From Chloroflexota bacterium (lineage in GTDB: Bacteria > Chloroflexota > Anaerolineae > J036 > Brachytrichaceae): 40,183 nt of DNA. The stretch covers positions 1 to 40,183 of the forward strand of contig JAMDDR010000053.1 of the NCBI GenBank assembly GCA_023488685.1, in the 5' to 3' direction. The notes below the pieces were generated by a model, which was given only the letters and a program-made list of their open reading frames with translations, had not been told where the DNA came from and made no database searches. Shown piece after piece: positions 25,936-34,132 of this stretch (position 1 is the first letter of the stretch; the number at the start of each line of letters is the position of its first letter). Made by a program: the position numbers and the translations under genes.

Positions 25936-26868
25936 ATGCTCAAGACAGACCAATTGACAAAACAATTCCCGGCACCGAATGGCAAGACGGTGCTGGCCGT
26001 CGATCACCTCGACCTGGAAGTGGACGAGGGACAGGTGTTTGGCTTTCTCGGCCCCAATGGCGCCGGCAAGACGACGACGGTGCGCATGCTCACCTCGCTC
26101 ATCGCGCCAACCTCGGGCGAAGCGTGGGTCAATCGCTATAAAGTTGGCCGCGATGACCGCGAAATCCGGCGTACGGTCGGGATTCTCACCGAGTCGCCGG
26201 GGATGTATGACCGGCTGAGTGCCGAAAAGAATCTCACCATCTTTGCGCGTCTGTACGAGGTGCGCGATGTCAAAGGACAGGTGGAAAAATACCTGCGCAT
26301 GCTCGGGCTGTGGGATCGGCGGGATGACGTGGTCGGCAATTTCTCCAAGGGGATGAAGCAAAAGCTAGCCATCTGCCGCGCACTGTTGCATGAGCCCAAG
26401 ATGCTCTTTTTGGACGAGCCAACCTCGGGGCTGGACCCGGAAGCGGCCAAGCTGGTGAATGACTTTGTGCGTGAGTTGAAAACGGAAGGGCGCACCATCT
26501 TTATCAACACGCACAACCTGGACGAGGCGGACCGGTTGTGTGACCGCATCGGGGTGATGAAGCAAAAGCTGCTGATCGTCGATTCGCCGCAGAACCTGCG
26601 GCAGCGCCTGTATGGGCGCAAGGTGGTGTTCCATCTGCGCCAGGCGCCACCCGCGGTGGTGGAACTCGTCAAGGGCTTGCCGTTCGTGAAAGAGGTGCAG
26701 TGCCTGACGACCGAGTCGGGAGACAAGCTGGTCGTCGCACTGGACGAACCCGAAACGCAAAACCCGTCGATCATTCGCAAGCTGGTGGAAGCGGGCGTGG
26801 ACATTCAGTTCGTCGGCGAATTGCGCCACACGCTCGAAGAGGTCTACCTGTCGCTCATTAACAAGTAG
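25936..26868 (+). CDS. ABC transporter ATP-binding protein (ABC-2 type exporter)
   Basis: Cytoplasmic ATPase that powers the membrane protein encoded next, 310 residues. Walker A is GPNGAGKTTT (residues 39-48), the Q-loop region is VGILTESPGMYDRLSA, the signature is NFSKGMKQKLAI (a variant of LSGGQ), Walker B with D-loop is MLFLDEPTSGLD, and the switch His is in FINTHNLDEADRLC. The C-terminal 80 residues are the usual accessory domain of drug/Na+ exporter-type ATPases (CcmA/NatA-like). GGAGA precedes the start. The stop is 9 bases before the permease gene, forming a three-gene operon with 26878 and 27677. The exported substrate is unknown. Confidence 0.95.
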   Translation: MLKTDQLTKQFPAPNGKTVLAVDHLDLEVDEGQVFGFLGPNGAGKTTTVRMLTSLIAPTSGEAWVNRYKVGRDDREIRRTVGILTESPGMYDRLSAEKNLTIFARLYEVRDVKGQVEKYLRMLGLWDRRDDVVGNFSKGMKQKLAICRALLHEPKMLFLDEPTSGLDPEAAKLVNDFVRELKTEGRTIFINTHNLDEADRLCDRIGVMKQKLLIVDSPQNLRQRLYGRKVVFHLRQAPPAVVELVKGLPFVKEVQCLTTESGDKLVVALDEPETQNPSIIRKLVEAGVDIQFVGELRHTLEEVYLSLINK

Positions 26869-26877
26869 TGCCAGCCT

Positions 26878-27663
26878 ATGGACAAGATTCTAACGATCAT
26901 CGACAAAGAGTGGGCGGAAGTGTTCAAGAACCGCGTCGTGCTTTTCACGGTGGTCCTGCTCCCGCTCGTGTTCACGATTATGCCGCTCGTCATCCTGTAC
27001 ACGATGGAAACGGCCGGGCCCGGCGGCGCGGTCAGCGAGATGCCGCCCGAATTCACGCGCATGTGCGGCGACCTGCGCGGGACGGCCTGCACGCAGGTCT
27101 TCATCATCTATCAATTCATGCTGTTGTTCATGCTGCTCCCGCTCGCCATCCCGGTGGCCATCTCTGCCTACAGCATCGTGGGCGAAAAGACCACCCACTC
27201 GCTGGAGCCGCTCCTGGCGACGCCGATCACGACGGCGGAACTGATCCTGGGCAAGGGCCTCGCCGCGGCCATTCCGGCGATTGGCGCCACCTGGGTCGGG
27301 TTCCTGGTCTTCATCCTCGGCACCCGCGTGCTCGTGTCGACCCCACAGGTTTCCGCCCGCCTGCTCGACCCCGTGTGGCTCATCGGCGTCGTCGTGCTGG
27401 GGCCGCTGCTGGCCGCCGCCGCCGTGAGCATGAGTATCATCGTTTCGTCACGGGTGTCCGACCCGCGCACGGCCGAGCAACTATCGATGGTCCTGATCGT
27501 CCCCGTGCTGGGCGTCTTTTTCGGCCAGATCGGCGGATTGGTTCTGATCGACGCGGGTTTCATGTTGGCGATGGTTGCCGTCATGCTGTTGGTCGATGCA
27601 GGGCTGGTTTATCTGGGCGTGCGCCTGTTCCAGCGCGAGACGATCCTGACCAAGTGGAGGTAA
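26878..27663 (+). CDS. ABC-2 type permease
   Basis: Membrane subunit of the exporter, 261 residues with six predicted spans. The first span (VVLFTVVLLPLVFTIMPLVI) is followed by a loop with two Cys (RMCGDLRGTACTQVF) that could pair outside the cell. The block SIVGEKTTHSLEPLLATPIT is the conserved cytoplasmic ABC-2 motif that contacts the ATPase. It resembles NatB/YhaP-like permeases. No good ribosome site is visible, so it is probably translated by coupling from the ATPase gene. The last gene of the operon starts 13 bases after it. Confidence 0.92.
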   Translation: MDKILTIIDKEWAEVFKNRVVLFTVVLLPLVFTIMPLVILYTMETAGPGGAVSEMPPEFTRMCGDLRGTACTQVFIIYQFMLLFMLLPLAIPVAISAYSIVGEKTTHSLEPLLATPITTAELILGKGLAAAIPAIGATWVGFLVFILGTRVLVSTPQVSARLLDPVWLIGVVVLGPLLAAAAVSMSIIVSSRVSDPRTAEQLSMVLIVPVLGVFFGQIGGLVLIDAGFMLAMVAVMLLVDAGLVYLGVRLFQRETILTKWR

Positions 27664-27676
27664 TCAAGATCGGGCC

Positions 27677-28432
27677 ATGAAGAGATTCCTTTTCACCCTG
27701 GTTGTGGCGTGTCTGGCGCTTACGCCGGGGGCAAGTGTTGCCGTGGCGCAGGGTGGTGAGCTGCAGCTTCTCCTGAGCAAAAGCATGGGGTTTTCCCTCG
27801 GCAACCAAATCCAGGGTTCGTTCGACATCGCCGTGTCCGGCCCCGCGGATATCACATCGGTCACCTACATGATCGACGGCACGGAGATGGCGACGGTGAC
27901 GCAAGCGCCGTTCCGCTATTCGTTCTCGACAGACAGTTACGCAGCCGGCCAACACCACTTCTCGGCGACGGCCATGACCGCGAGCGGGCAGACGTTGAAA
28001 TCGAATGTGATCGATGTCGAGATGGTGACGCTGTCCGCAGGCCTGCAAGCCACCACGCGCATCATTGGCCCAATTCTCGGTATCCTGCTCGTCGTGATCG
28101 TGGTGATGGTCGCGCTCCAGGTGCTGCCGATGAGGCGTAACAGGCGCCGTTTCGAACAGGGTGGGGTACGCAACTATGGTGTGGCCGGCGGCGCCATTTG
28201 TCCCAAATGCGGGCGCCCCTTCGCCCGCAGCATTTTCGGCTTGAACATGTTCACCGGCAAACTCGAGCGCTGCCCCTATTGCGGCAAGTGGAGCATCACC
28301 CGCTCGGCGAGTATCGAGGCATTGCGGGCGGCCGAGCAGGCCGAGGTTGAGGGCGCTCAGCCCGCCGTGCGCGAAATGACGGCTGAGGAGCGACTGCGCC
28401 AGCAGATCGAGGAATCGCGGCTGTCGCGATAG
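27677..28432 (+). CDS. Membrane protein with outside Ig-like domain and inside zinc ribbon
   Basis: 251 residues. The signal peptide spans residues 1-25 (LFTLVVACLALTPGASVAVA). Residues about 27-120 form an Ig-like beta domain outside the cell (VTYMIDGTEMATVTQAPFRY). One membrane span at about 128-150 (ILGILLVVIVVMVALQVLP) leads inside to a zinc ribbon with paired CPKC and CPYC motifs (residues about 175 and 201), and a charged helical tail. The layout suggests that it links an outside signal or cargo to a cytoplasmic partner. It is third in the ABC-2 operon and is probably an accessory of the exporter. No named family is recognised. An antisense frame is rejected. Confidence 0.75.
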   Translation: MKRFLFTLVVACLALTPGASVAVAQGGELQLLLSKSMGFSLGNQIQGSFDIAVSGPADITSVTYMIDGTEMATVTQAPFRYSFSTDSYAAGQHHFSATAMTASGQTLKSNVIDVEMVTLSAGLQATTRIIGPILGILLVVIVVMVALQVLPMRRNRRRFEQGGVRNYGVAGGAICPKCGRPFARSIFGLNMFTGKLERCPYCGKWSITRSASIEALRAAEQAEVEGAQPAVREMTAEERLRQQIEESRLSR

Positions 28433-28446
28433 CGCGTCGCATTACA

Positions 28447-28641
28447 TCAGCCTTCAAGTGGGAATTCCCAGCGCGTCGCGTCCTGCGGGAATTGCTTCCA
28501 GGCGAACACGACTTGAGGCCGGAAGACGTACATCCCCGCCACCGTCGCATAATCTTCCGGCTTTGGCCCGTAGCCGTACTATAGCCCTTTCTTGTCTTTG
28601 GGAATCCCGTAGGCCCGGCCTGGGCTGTGGGGACGGCTCCC
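28447..28641 (-). pseudogene. Remnant of an unknown gene with an in-frame stop
   Basis: On the minus strand the frame reads RAYGIPKDKKGL, a TAG (28579-28581), then [19 protein letters not shown] and [20 protein letters not shown] to a stop at 28447. The text on both sides of the TAG is protein-like and in the same frame, and a Trp codon (TGG) would fit at that place, so this looks like a nonsense-mutated C-terminal piece. The upstream part is not recognisable. The family is unknown. It occupies most of the 298-base gap 28433-28730. Confidence 0.5.
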
Positions 28642-28730
28642 GGTTGGGCCGGTTGGTTGGTCGTTCTGCTTATTCTTAGCGACTCGTTTTGTGGACATAA
28701 GCCATAATTGACGCTCAAATCACGCAAACC

Positions 28731-29195
28731 TCAGGGATGAGCATTTGGGTCATCTGTCGCCAGCCGCTCAGTAGCAGCAGCCGTCAACAGGCGAGTATCC
28801 GCTGAAACGAACGTAATCACGGGCAATCCGGCAGCTACAAGACGCACATTGCTCTCAAGGGCCGAGGCTAATTGTATCGAGTCGTAGGCGCGCAGCGCGT
28901 AAAGCTCCAAGAGATCCTCTGCTCGTTGAACAATCTGTTGCGTCAAACCAACTACTCTGTATTCTCGACTGGCATGACGGTCAATAAGCAGCCGAGTTGC
29001 GTGGGCAGTTCGCGCGGTGATTGTGGTATCCCGTTTGCGGCGCATTGCACCTGAAACAACTTCAGCCTGCGTGATCTGGGCAATAATAATGATGTTCCCC
29101 GCACTGCGAGTAGTAATTGAACGCACCCAGGTTGTTCCCGCTTCAGCGACATAGCGTTTTACCAAGGCGCTGCTATCAAAGAAATAGTGTGTCAT
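28731..29195 (-). CDS. PIN-domain ribonuclease toxin (VapC-like)
   Basis: Metal-dependent RNase of a type II toxin-antitoxin pair, 154 residues, cytoplasmic. Acidic residues of the PIN site are visible: Asp7 in YFFDSSALVKRY, Glu45 in ITQAEVVSG, Asp105 in LRAYDSIQLA and Asp133 in FVSADTRLL. All are in the usual places, so it should be active. VapC enzymes cut tRNA or rRNA and are held inactive by the antitoxin. The ATG overlaps the antitoxin stop (ATGA), as in most such pairs. The target RNA is unknown. Confidence 0.9.
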   Translation of the reverse strand: MTHYFFDSSALVKRYVAEAGTTWVRSITTRSAGNIIIIAQITQAEVVSGAMRRKRDTTITARTAHATRLLIDRHASREYRVVGLTQQIVQRAEDLLELYALRAYDSIQLASALESNVRLVAAGLPVITFVSADTRLLTAAATERLATDDPNAHP

Positions 29196-29461
29196 GGACC
29201 CTCACGTCGTTCTTCGATAATCGTATTGGAAAGCGGTGGCTGTCCTCGAAAACCCTCCTCAATTTCGCGTGCCAGCGCATCTTCATCTATATCCTCGCCA
29301 GTTAGGTCTGGAAGCTCCACGAGTAAATCACTCAGAGCAACGCGCACACGCTCCTCATCCGAGAGGATCACCAGTTGGATTTCTTCACCCTCGGATAAGT
29401 CCACCGAGTCAAGCAGACGAAGCTGTCCTTCACTGTAAACCGCACGTATTGGTTGAGACAC
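29192..29461 (-). CDS. DUF104-type antitoxin
   Basis: Likely antitoxin partner of the PIN toxin, 89 residues. The N-terminus, IRAVYSEGQLRLLDSVDLSE followed by GEEIQLVIL, is the DUF104 (AF2212-like) signature, a small beta fold found next to PIN toxins in thermophiles and Chloroflexota. The acidic tail (ELPDLTGEDIDEDALAREIE) probably wraps the toxin. It uses a GTG start at 29461 with a good ribosome site (GGAGGTGA on the minus strand, 8 bases upstream). It precedes and overlaps the toxin gene by 4 bases, so it is made first. Confidence 0.85.
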   Translation of the reverse strand: MSQPIRAVYSEGQLRLLDSVDLSEGEEIQLVILSDEERVRVALSDLLVELPDLTGEDIDEDALAREIEEGFRGQPPLSNTIIEERREGP

Positions 29462-29545
29462 TACATTTCACCTCCATACTTCTCCTCATTCTAGCAATTT
29501 TCCGTGTCTGAGGCAGTGCCTTCTTCCATTCACGGCATCATGCGC

Positions 29546-30736
29546 TCACAAAGGCCCACTGGGCAGCCGGCCGTCTTTGAATGCAGCTACCTGGTCGGGC
29601 GTGAATGGTGGTTCCCACAGATCCGGCGTCTCCTGGTAGCAGCGGAATAGATCCACGATGAAGTGGAGCCGATCGGGCAGGTCGGCCCAATCGACGGCGC
29701 CCGTCTCGCTGAGGCTGTCGGGGGTGGGATCGACCTGTTTCAGCAAGGCGCGCAGGTCAGGGCTCGTAATCTGCTTGAGCAGTGCGGGAAACTCAGCCCT
29801 CAAATCTTCGCCCAGCCGCAGCCGGACATCGTGCGGCAGGCACAGGACCATCATGTGCTCGGTGAGAAACAAACGCACCTGCCGTCGCACCAGTGTGATC
29901 AGCCGGTTGATGGCCATGTCCAACCGCGTGGGTCGCTTGAGCAAACGCCTGAGCAGCATGCCCGCATAGACCAGCCAGCCGTGATACGGGTAGAGGGTGC
30001 CCAGGAGCCGGCGCGTGTACTGATCGGGATCGATCCACCAGGCTTCGAGCGCCGCGGCGATCTCCGGCTGCAAACGCGTCTGTTCGTGCAACCCGATTTC
30101 GATGTTGGCCAGCAACATGAGCTCGGCCCGCGTCTTGGACTCACGCTCGAAGAAGGCCTGGTAGTAGCGGCTGAAGGCCTGGTGCAGGTAGCGTTGCCCT
30201 TCGGGCGGATCCCCCGGCCGAAAGGCGGCGCAAAAGCGCGCGATGGTATTGGCATCGTAGGTCAAGTCATTGAGACAGGTGAACACGAAGCGCGCGAATT
30301 CGTGGCCAATCTCCGCAAACACCTTCTGATTGCCCCGCGCGACCGCGGCGCTGGCCCGTTCGATGGCGGCGTTGGGGTTCAGCGCTTGCCACACGCTTTG
30401 ATGGATCACCGCCGTATCTTGCTGGATGCCGGCCGGCTGGGCGAACGTGACGACGTTGGCTGCCGCCTGCAGGGTGGCCGGCGTGGTCGTCAAGGTATGT
30501 TCCAACGCCCGTGCGAGGTCCTCCTTGCGAATCGTTTGGCCTGCTTGCCTGGAAGCCCAGGTTGCGAAGGTGCACCAGTTGGCGTGGGTGCCGGTGCGCG
30601 TCGCAAGCGCTGACGACAGTTCGTGATAGCACTGCGTGATCTGCAGGTTGCGCAGGACTGCATCGTCGAGCGTCGCGATGCGATCAACCTCGGTGCTCGA
30701 AGGGAAGTGATCCATACCGGTGATGTGGCTCATCAT
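29546..30736 (-). CDS. Conserved protein of unknown function
   Basis: 396 residues from ATG 30736; an in-frame TTG lies at 30745 and another Met at residue 8. It is mostly helical, with no signal peptide or membrane span. The N-terminal block [20 protein letters not shown], then [20 protein letters not shown], recalls uncharacterised proteins of Chloroflexota and actinobacteria. The middle contains [20 protein letters not shown] and [20 protein letters not shown], and the C-terminal third has a basic stretch ([20 protein letters not shown]). No catalytic motif is evident. The long plus-strand frame opposite (29663-30613) is a GC-driven shadow. It stands alone. Confidence 0.7.
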   Translation of the reverse strand: MMSHITGMDHFPSSTEVDRIATLDDAVLRNLQITQCYHELSSALATRTGTHANWCTFATWASRQAGQTIRKEDLARALEHTLTTTPATLQAAANVVTFAQPAGIQQDTAVIHQSVWQALNPNAAIERASAAVARGNQKVFAEIGHEFARFVFTCLNDLTYDANTIARFCAAFRPGDPPEGQRYLHQAFSRYYQAFFERESKTRAELMLLANIEIGLHEQTRLQPEIAAALEAWWIDPDQYTRRLLGTLYPYHGWLVYAGMLLRRLLKRPTRLDMAINRLITLVRRQVRLFLTEHMMVLCLPHDVRLRLGEDLRAEFPALLKQITSPDLRALLKQVDPTPDSLSETGAVDWADLPDRLHFIVDLFRCYQETPDLWEPPFTPDQVAAFKDGRLPSGPL

Positions 30737-30827
30737 CCATCTCAAACGATGTGTGTGATTGTGCTGAGGTCATTAAGGCTGAACACCGTCACCAGGCGTC
30801 GTTATGCGTGATTGGGTTGAGTGATGG

Positions 30828-31595
30828 GTGGATGGGTGCTTGTTGGTGTTCATTATAACGATAACGTTTTCCTTAAGCCCCACACGGCGCACCGCCGGCA
30901 TCACGTCTTTCTCGCACATACTGCGCTTTATCGCCGTGGCGTTGCTGCGGCTCCTGGCGTTGCTAGCCATCGTGGTATTCGCTCTGCCCGTGGTACTCCT
31001 GCCAGCAGTACTCGACGCGCTCTTCATCACGCACGCGCATCCAGACCATGTGGGCGGATTGAACGCGTGGTGGTCGGACAGTTTTGTGCCGGGCGACCCG
31101 CCACTCGATTTGCAGGGAAAGCGTGTGTACGTTCCAAAGGCGCTCAGCCGCGCAGGCGTCGAGCCGATCATTGTGGCGCAGCCGCAAAAGATCGCGGAGG
31201 GAGTGGCTGCCATCGGGGCGATCGCCTTCTCTGACCTGTTTCCCCTCTCGCTCAAGACGCCGCAGAATGCCGAACAGGTGCTGGCGGTCAACGTCGAGGG
31301 CAAGGGCATTGTCCTCATCATGGGCTGCGGCCACCCGACGGTGGAGCGGATCGTGGCGTGGGCGCAGGCGTTGTTTGACGAGCCGGTCATCGGCCTCGTC
31401 GTCGGCCTGCACTATGAAGGGATGACACAGGAGCAGGTGCAGCCGCACATTGCCTTTGTAAAGGATCTCAAGCCGCAGCTCGTCGCGGTTTCACCTCATG
31501 ACAGCAGCCCTGCGGCGCTGCAGGCGTTTCGGGAAGCCTTCCCCGATGTTTATCAAGAGCTGCAGGTCGGCCGCGCCATCACGATGCTCAAGTAG
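30828..31595 (+). CDS. Membrane-anchored MBL-fold protein, N-terminal part of fold apparently deleted
   Basis: 255 residues from a GTG; the exact start is uncertain. A hydrophobic segment (about residues 33-60, RFIAVALLRLLALLAIVVFA) is followed immediately by the metal motif LDALFITHAHPDHVGGLNAW (His69, His71, Asp73, His74). Later blocks LAVNVEGKGIVLIMGCGHPT and FDEPVIGLVVGLHYEG match membrane-anchored MBL hydrolases related to the ribofuranosylaminobenzene-phosphate synthase group. In those relatives about 100 residues with the first beta strands and an ILFD-type strand stand between the membrane anchor and the metal motif; here they are missing. The metal site may still form, but activity is doubtful. 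The 3' end overlaps the convergent deacetylase gene by 8 bases. Confidence 0.65.
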   Translation: MDGCLLVFIITITFSLSPTRRTAGITSFSHILRFIAVALLRLLALLAIVVFALPVVLLPAVLDALFITHAHPDHVGGLNAWWSDSFVPGDPPLDLQGKRVYVPKALSRAGVEPIIVAQPQKIAEGVAAIGAIAFSDLFPLSLKTPQNAEQVLAVNVEGKGIVLIMGCGHPTVERIVAWAQALFDEPVIGLVVGLHYEGMTQEQVQPHIAFVKDLKPQLVAVSPHDSSPAALQAFREAFPDVYQELQVGRAITMLK

Positions 31596-32286
31596 TCAGG
31601 CTGATGATCGCTTCCATCTCTGGAGAGGCGAACAGACCACGCCCGTCCGGCTTCCACTCAATAGGATCGACGAACTCCATCTCGTCCAGTCCAACCAGTT
31701 GGAAGCCGCGCGCCTGTAGACCGTCAATGATCGCCGGGAGCGCCTCGATCATTGGGATGGGGCGAGCCAGACGTAACGCATCGTCGTCGGTCTCGCCACC
31801 GTCATGAAGATCGATGATTGAGCCGCCTGCCAACCGCGGATGGTTCAGGGTCGCGTCAATAATGGCCTGCGGATCGGTTTTGTTCCAATCCGCCGGGTTC
31901 ACGTCGGCGTCGATGATCTTCATGTACTTGGACATGGCGACAGGGGAGCTGACGCACGTGAAGAAATTGAAATAATGGGCGCGGAGGAAGCGGGTGGGGC
32001 GTCCTGTCACGTTGCCGATGGCGACTTCAGCGCGATCGAAGTCGCTCACATGGGCATGGTGCGCGTAGCTGTGGTTGCCCACCAAATGTCCATGGCGTAC
32101 GATGCGTTCGAGCGCCTGCGGCCAGCGCTCAGCCCACTTTCCCAGGACAAAGAACGTACCGCGCGCCCCCTTCGCATTCAAGATTTCAATCACCTGGTCC
32201 GTGCGGGGCGGGTTGGGGCCGTCATCGAAGGTCAAGGCAACTTTCATCTGATCACGCCGGGCATGTTCGTAATAGACCAAAGTCAT
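31588..32286 (-). CDS. Polysaccharide deacetylase (NodB-homology domain)
   Basis: Metal-dependent carbohydrate esterase family 4 enzyme, 232 residues, that removes N-acetyl groups from chitin-like or peptidoglycan sugars. The start at 32286 follows AAGGAG with 8 bases spacing. The catalytic motif VALTFDDGPNPP (Asp21, Asp22) and zinc motif HLVGNHSYAHHAH (His72, His76) are present; DADVNPADWNKTDPQ and GGSIIDLHDGG supply the later motifs. The segment between the His motif and TGRPTRFLRAHYF is about 15 residues shorter than usual, and the expected R-P-P is R-A-H, so activity may be altered. No signal peptide is seen. It is convergent with the MBL gene. Confidence 0.85.
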   Translation of the reverse strand: MTLVYYEHARRDQMKVALTFDDGPNPPRTDQVIEILNAKGARGTFFVLGKWAERWPQALERIVRHGHLVGNHSYAHHAHVSDFDRAEVAIGNVTGRPTRFLRAHYFNFFTCVSSPVAMSKYMKIIDADVNPADWNKTDPQAIIDATLNHPRLAGGSIIDLHDGGETDDDALRLARPIPMIEALPAIIDGLQARGFQLVGLDEMEFVDPIEWKPDGRGLFASPEMEAIISLTT

Positions 32287-32301
32287 CGGGCACACTCCTT
32301 G

Positions 32302-32442
32302 CTGTTCAAGAATAACCCCATTGCGCGCGTGTTCCGCTTCCTGGATGAGGAAGCATCACCGGCAGAGAATGCGCTGTTGATCGCCCAGTTGCCGCCGCAG
32401 TTGTTCCTGCAAGCGCTGCCCCAAATGATAAAGAGGAGCGCG
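32302..32442 (+). pseudogene. Fragment resembling the C-terminus of a lycopene cyclase
   Basis: Between two minus-strand genes, the plus strand reads NPIARVFRFLDEEASPAENA, then LLIAQLPPQLFLQALPQMIK, without a start of its own. The pattern R-F-L-D-E-(E/D)-(A/T)-S...L-x-I-(A/M)-x-L-P-P-x-x-F-L-x-A-L is like the end of flavoprotein lycopene cyclases of the CrtY/CrtL type. Nothing upstream continues it, as the deacetylase gene lies there antisense. It is a leftover of a lost gene; the coding nature is fairly clear, the family less so. Confidence 0.4.
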
Positions 32443-32446
32443 TCGC

Positions 32447-33721
32447 TCAATTGGGGAGTGCCTCCAGTGCGTGTTGCGCGTCCTGGTAATTCTGGTTGTA
32501 TCGCAGCGCGGTCTCGAACTCGCGGCGCGCCTCGTCGTCGCGTTTCAAGGCGCGCAGCGCCAGACCTTTGAAGTAGTGCGACTCCTCCAGATCGTCCAAC
32601 ACGTGCAAGGTGGCGTCGGCGAGCGTAATCACTTCGTCATAGCGACCCGCCTGCAGGTAAGCGACGTAAGGGCCGAATTGGTACCACATCATTCGCCATG
32701 GCAAACCGAGCATGCGCGCGTGGTCGAAAGCCGCCGCGGCCTCGGTATACTGCCCAAGGCCATTCAGGCTGGTACCCAGGTTATAGGACGCAAAGACATC
32801 ATTCGGGTTCGCCTGGATCTCGGCCTGGGCGCGTGCCACGGCGTGCGTGTACATCGTCGGGTCGTCGAGATCGTCGCCCACGATGGCGCGCACGATCTCC
32901 TCCTGGTCACCTGGAAAGACGATCAGGTAGAGCCGGTTGAAAGCGCGCCAGTCGGCATCCATCGCCTCGTACGTGATCTTTTGATCCGGGCCGTTATACG
33001 AATCCATGAAGATGAACTGGCTGTCGTCGTAGCCGATCAGCAGTTTGTAGTGGCCCATCCAGCCCTCTTTGCCGCTCGGCGTCACAAATCCCGTCTCGAT
33101 CATCACCGGCAGCCCGTTCGACAGCAGCAGCTTGAGTCGTTCGAGCGTGCCGTTCTCGCGCACCAGCGCGCGCATCCCGATGTTGCCGGCGTACGTGGCG
33201 AGTTCGTGCGGGCTTACGTTCTTATCGTCCGGGTCCGGTTTGGTGAATGTGGCAATCTCTTGCTGCGTGTCGCTACGCCCGTAGTAGCTGAGGTACATCT
33301 TCAGCGTGGTGGGGCCACAGTTGTTCCAGCCCTGTCGCTCGTGCTGGACGCCGCTCAATGCGACGGCGGGCTGGATGGGAATGAGGTTCACGGCAGGCGT
33401 GGGTGAAGGCTGCGGCGTAGCCGTCGCGGCCGGAGTCGCTTGCGCGGTAGTGGGCGCGTTTGCTATTCCCGATTGGGGCGGTGTCAGCGTGGGCGCGGGT
33501 GTCGTCAAGTACGTGATGACGGGAATAAACGGCGTCGGAACGAACTGTGGCTGCGACGGCTGCGGCAGATATTCCGCCACGCGGTGCCGCAGCGATATGA
33601 ACTTTTGCTGAACGTAAGCTGCAACTGGATTTTCGGTCGCCAGGATCGTGCCTGTGAGCAGCAGCACGGCGAGGCTGGCGACCGCGGTGATGGTGAGAGG
33701 TGTGCGTTTCCACCTGAACAT
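32447..33721 (-). CDS. Exported C39-like cysteine peptidase with TPR repeats
   Basis: 424 residues. The N-terminal membrane segment (residues 11-29, ITAVASLAVLLLTGTILAT) is a signal or anchor, followed by a Pro/Thr linker (about 60-110). The peptidase C39-like (C39_2) domain has the catalytic Cys135 in WNNCGPTTLKMYL, His224 in GWMGHYKLLIGYDD and Asp240 in FIFMDSYNGP. Residues about 290-424 are TPR repeats (FASYNLGTSLNGLGQYTEAA; ALRALKRDDEARREFETALR). Unlike bacteriocin-processing C39 domains, it is not fused to an ABC exporter, so it is probably a general exported peptidase or amidohydrolase. Substrate unknown. It is a single gene with its own linker style, typical of Chloroflexota. Confidence 0.87.
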   Translation of the reverse strand: MFRWKRTPLTITAVASLAVLLLTGTILATENPVAAYVQQKFISLRHRVAEYLPQPSQPQFVPTPFIPVITYLTTPAPTLTPPQSGIANAPTTAQATPAATATPQPSPTPAVNLIPIQPAVALSGVQHERQGWNNCGPTTLKMYLSYYGRSDTQQEIATFTKPDPDDKNVSPHELATYAGNIGMRALVRENGTLERLKLLLSNGLPVMIETGFVTPSGKEGWMGHYKLLIGYDDSQFIFMDSYNGPDQKITYEAMDADWRAFNRLYLIVFPGDQEEIVRAIVGDDLDDPTMYTHAVARAQAEIQANPNDVFASYNLGTSLNGLGQYTEAAAAFDHARMLGLPWRMMWYQFGPYVAYLQAGRYDEVITLADATLHVLDDLEESHYFKGLALRALKRDDEARREFETALRYNQNYQDAQHALEALPN

Positions 33722-33826
33722 GGATCAAGAGCTGGCTATGGCTTGGTCACCGCAAGCTTAGCCGAGACGAGTTTCTTATCCCTTCCTGAACGGGCGGGCT
33801 GGTTGCTTGTCGCATCGAGAATGCTG

Positions 33827-34132
33827 TTACCAGCGGTCCTGGTTATTGCGCCTGGGGCCGCGGTCGCCGCCGCCGGTGCGAGACGCGGGTGGTTTGGCTT
33901 CGTCCACCTTGATTGTGCGGCCATCGATTTCCTGACCATTGCACATCTTGATGGCTTTCAGCGCGTCGTCGGATGTCTCCATTTCCACAAAGGCGAAACC
34001 GCGCGGCTGGTTGGTCATGCGGTCCATCGGGATGGCGACCGAGCGAATGGCGCCTGCCTTGCCGAACAGCTCGCGCAGCTTGGCCTCGTTCGTGTCATAC
34101 GACAGGTTGCCGACATAGAGTTTGTTGTTCAC
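33827..34132 (-). CDS. RRM-type RNA-binding protein
   Basis: Small cytoplasmic protein of 101 residues with a single RNA-recognition motif: RNP2 is LYVGNL (residues 5-10) and RNP1 is RGFAFVEM (44-51), both complete with their aromatic residues. The tail is Gly/Arg-rich (TGGGDRGPRRNNQDRW) and would help RNA binding. Such proteins in cyanobacteria and Chloroflexota are often cold-induced RNA chaperones. The start is GTG at 34132, supported by AGGAGG 6 bases upstream on the minus strand. An uninterrupted leader lies upstream, so its expression may be regulated there. Confidence 0.93.
   Translation of the reverse strand: MNNKLYVGNLSYDTNEAKLRELFGKAGAIRSVAIPMDRMTNQPRGFAFVEMETSDDALKAIKMCNGQEIDGRTIKVDEAKPPASRTGGGDRGPRRNNQDRW

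Noticed and set aside
26868-27680. 270-codon plus-strand frame overlapping the ABC-2 permease
   Set aside because: It is low-complexity text rich in Arg, His, Gly and Pro, while the other frame has six membrane spans and the ABC-2 motif.
29663-30613. 316-codon plus-strand frame opposite the unknown minus-strand gene
   Set aside because: The minus-strand frame has a natural composition and conserved-looking blocks; the plus frame does not.
31840-32301. Plus-strand frame upstream of the lycopene-cyclase-like fragment
   Set aside because: This part is the antisense shadow of the deacetylase gene; only the text from 32302 onward looks coding.
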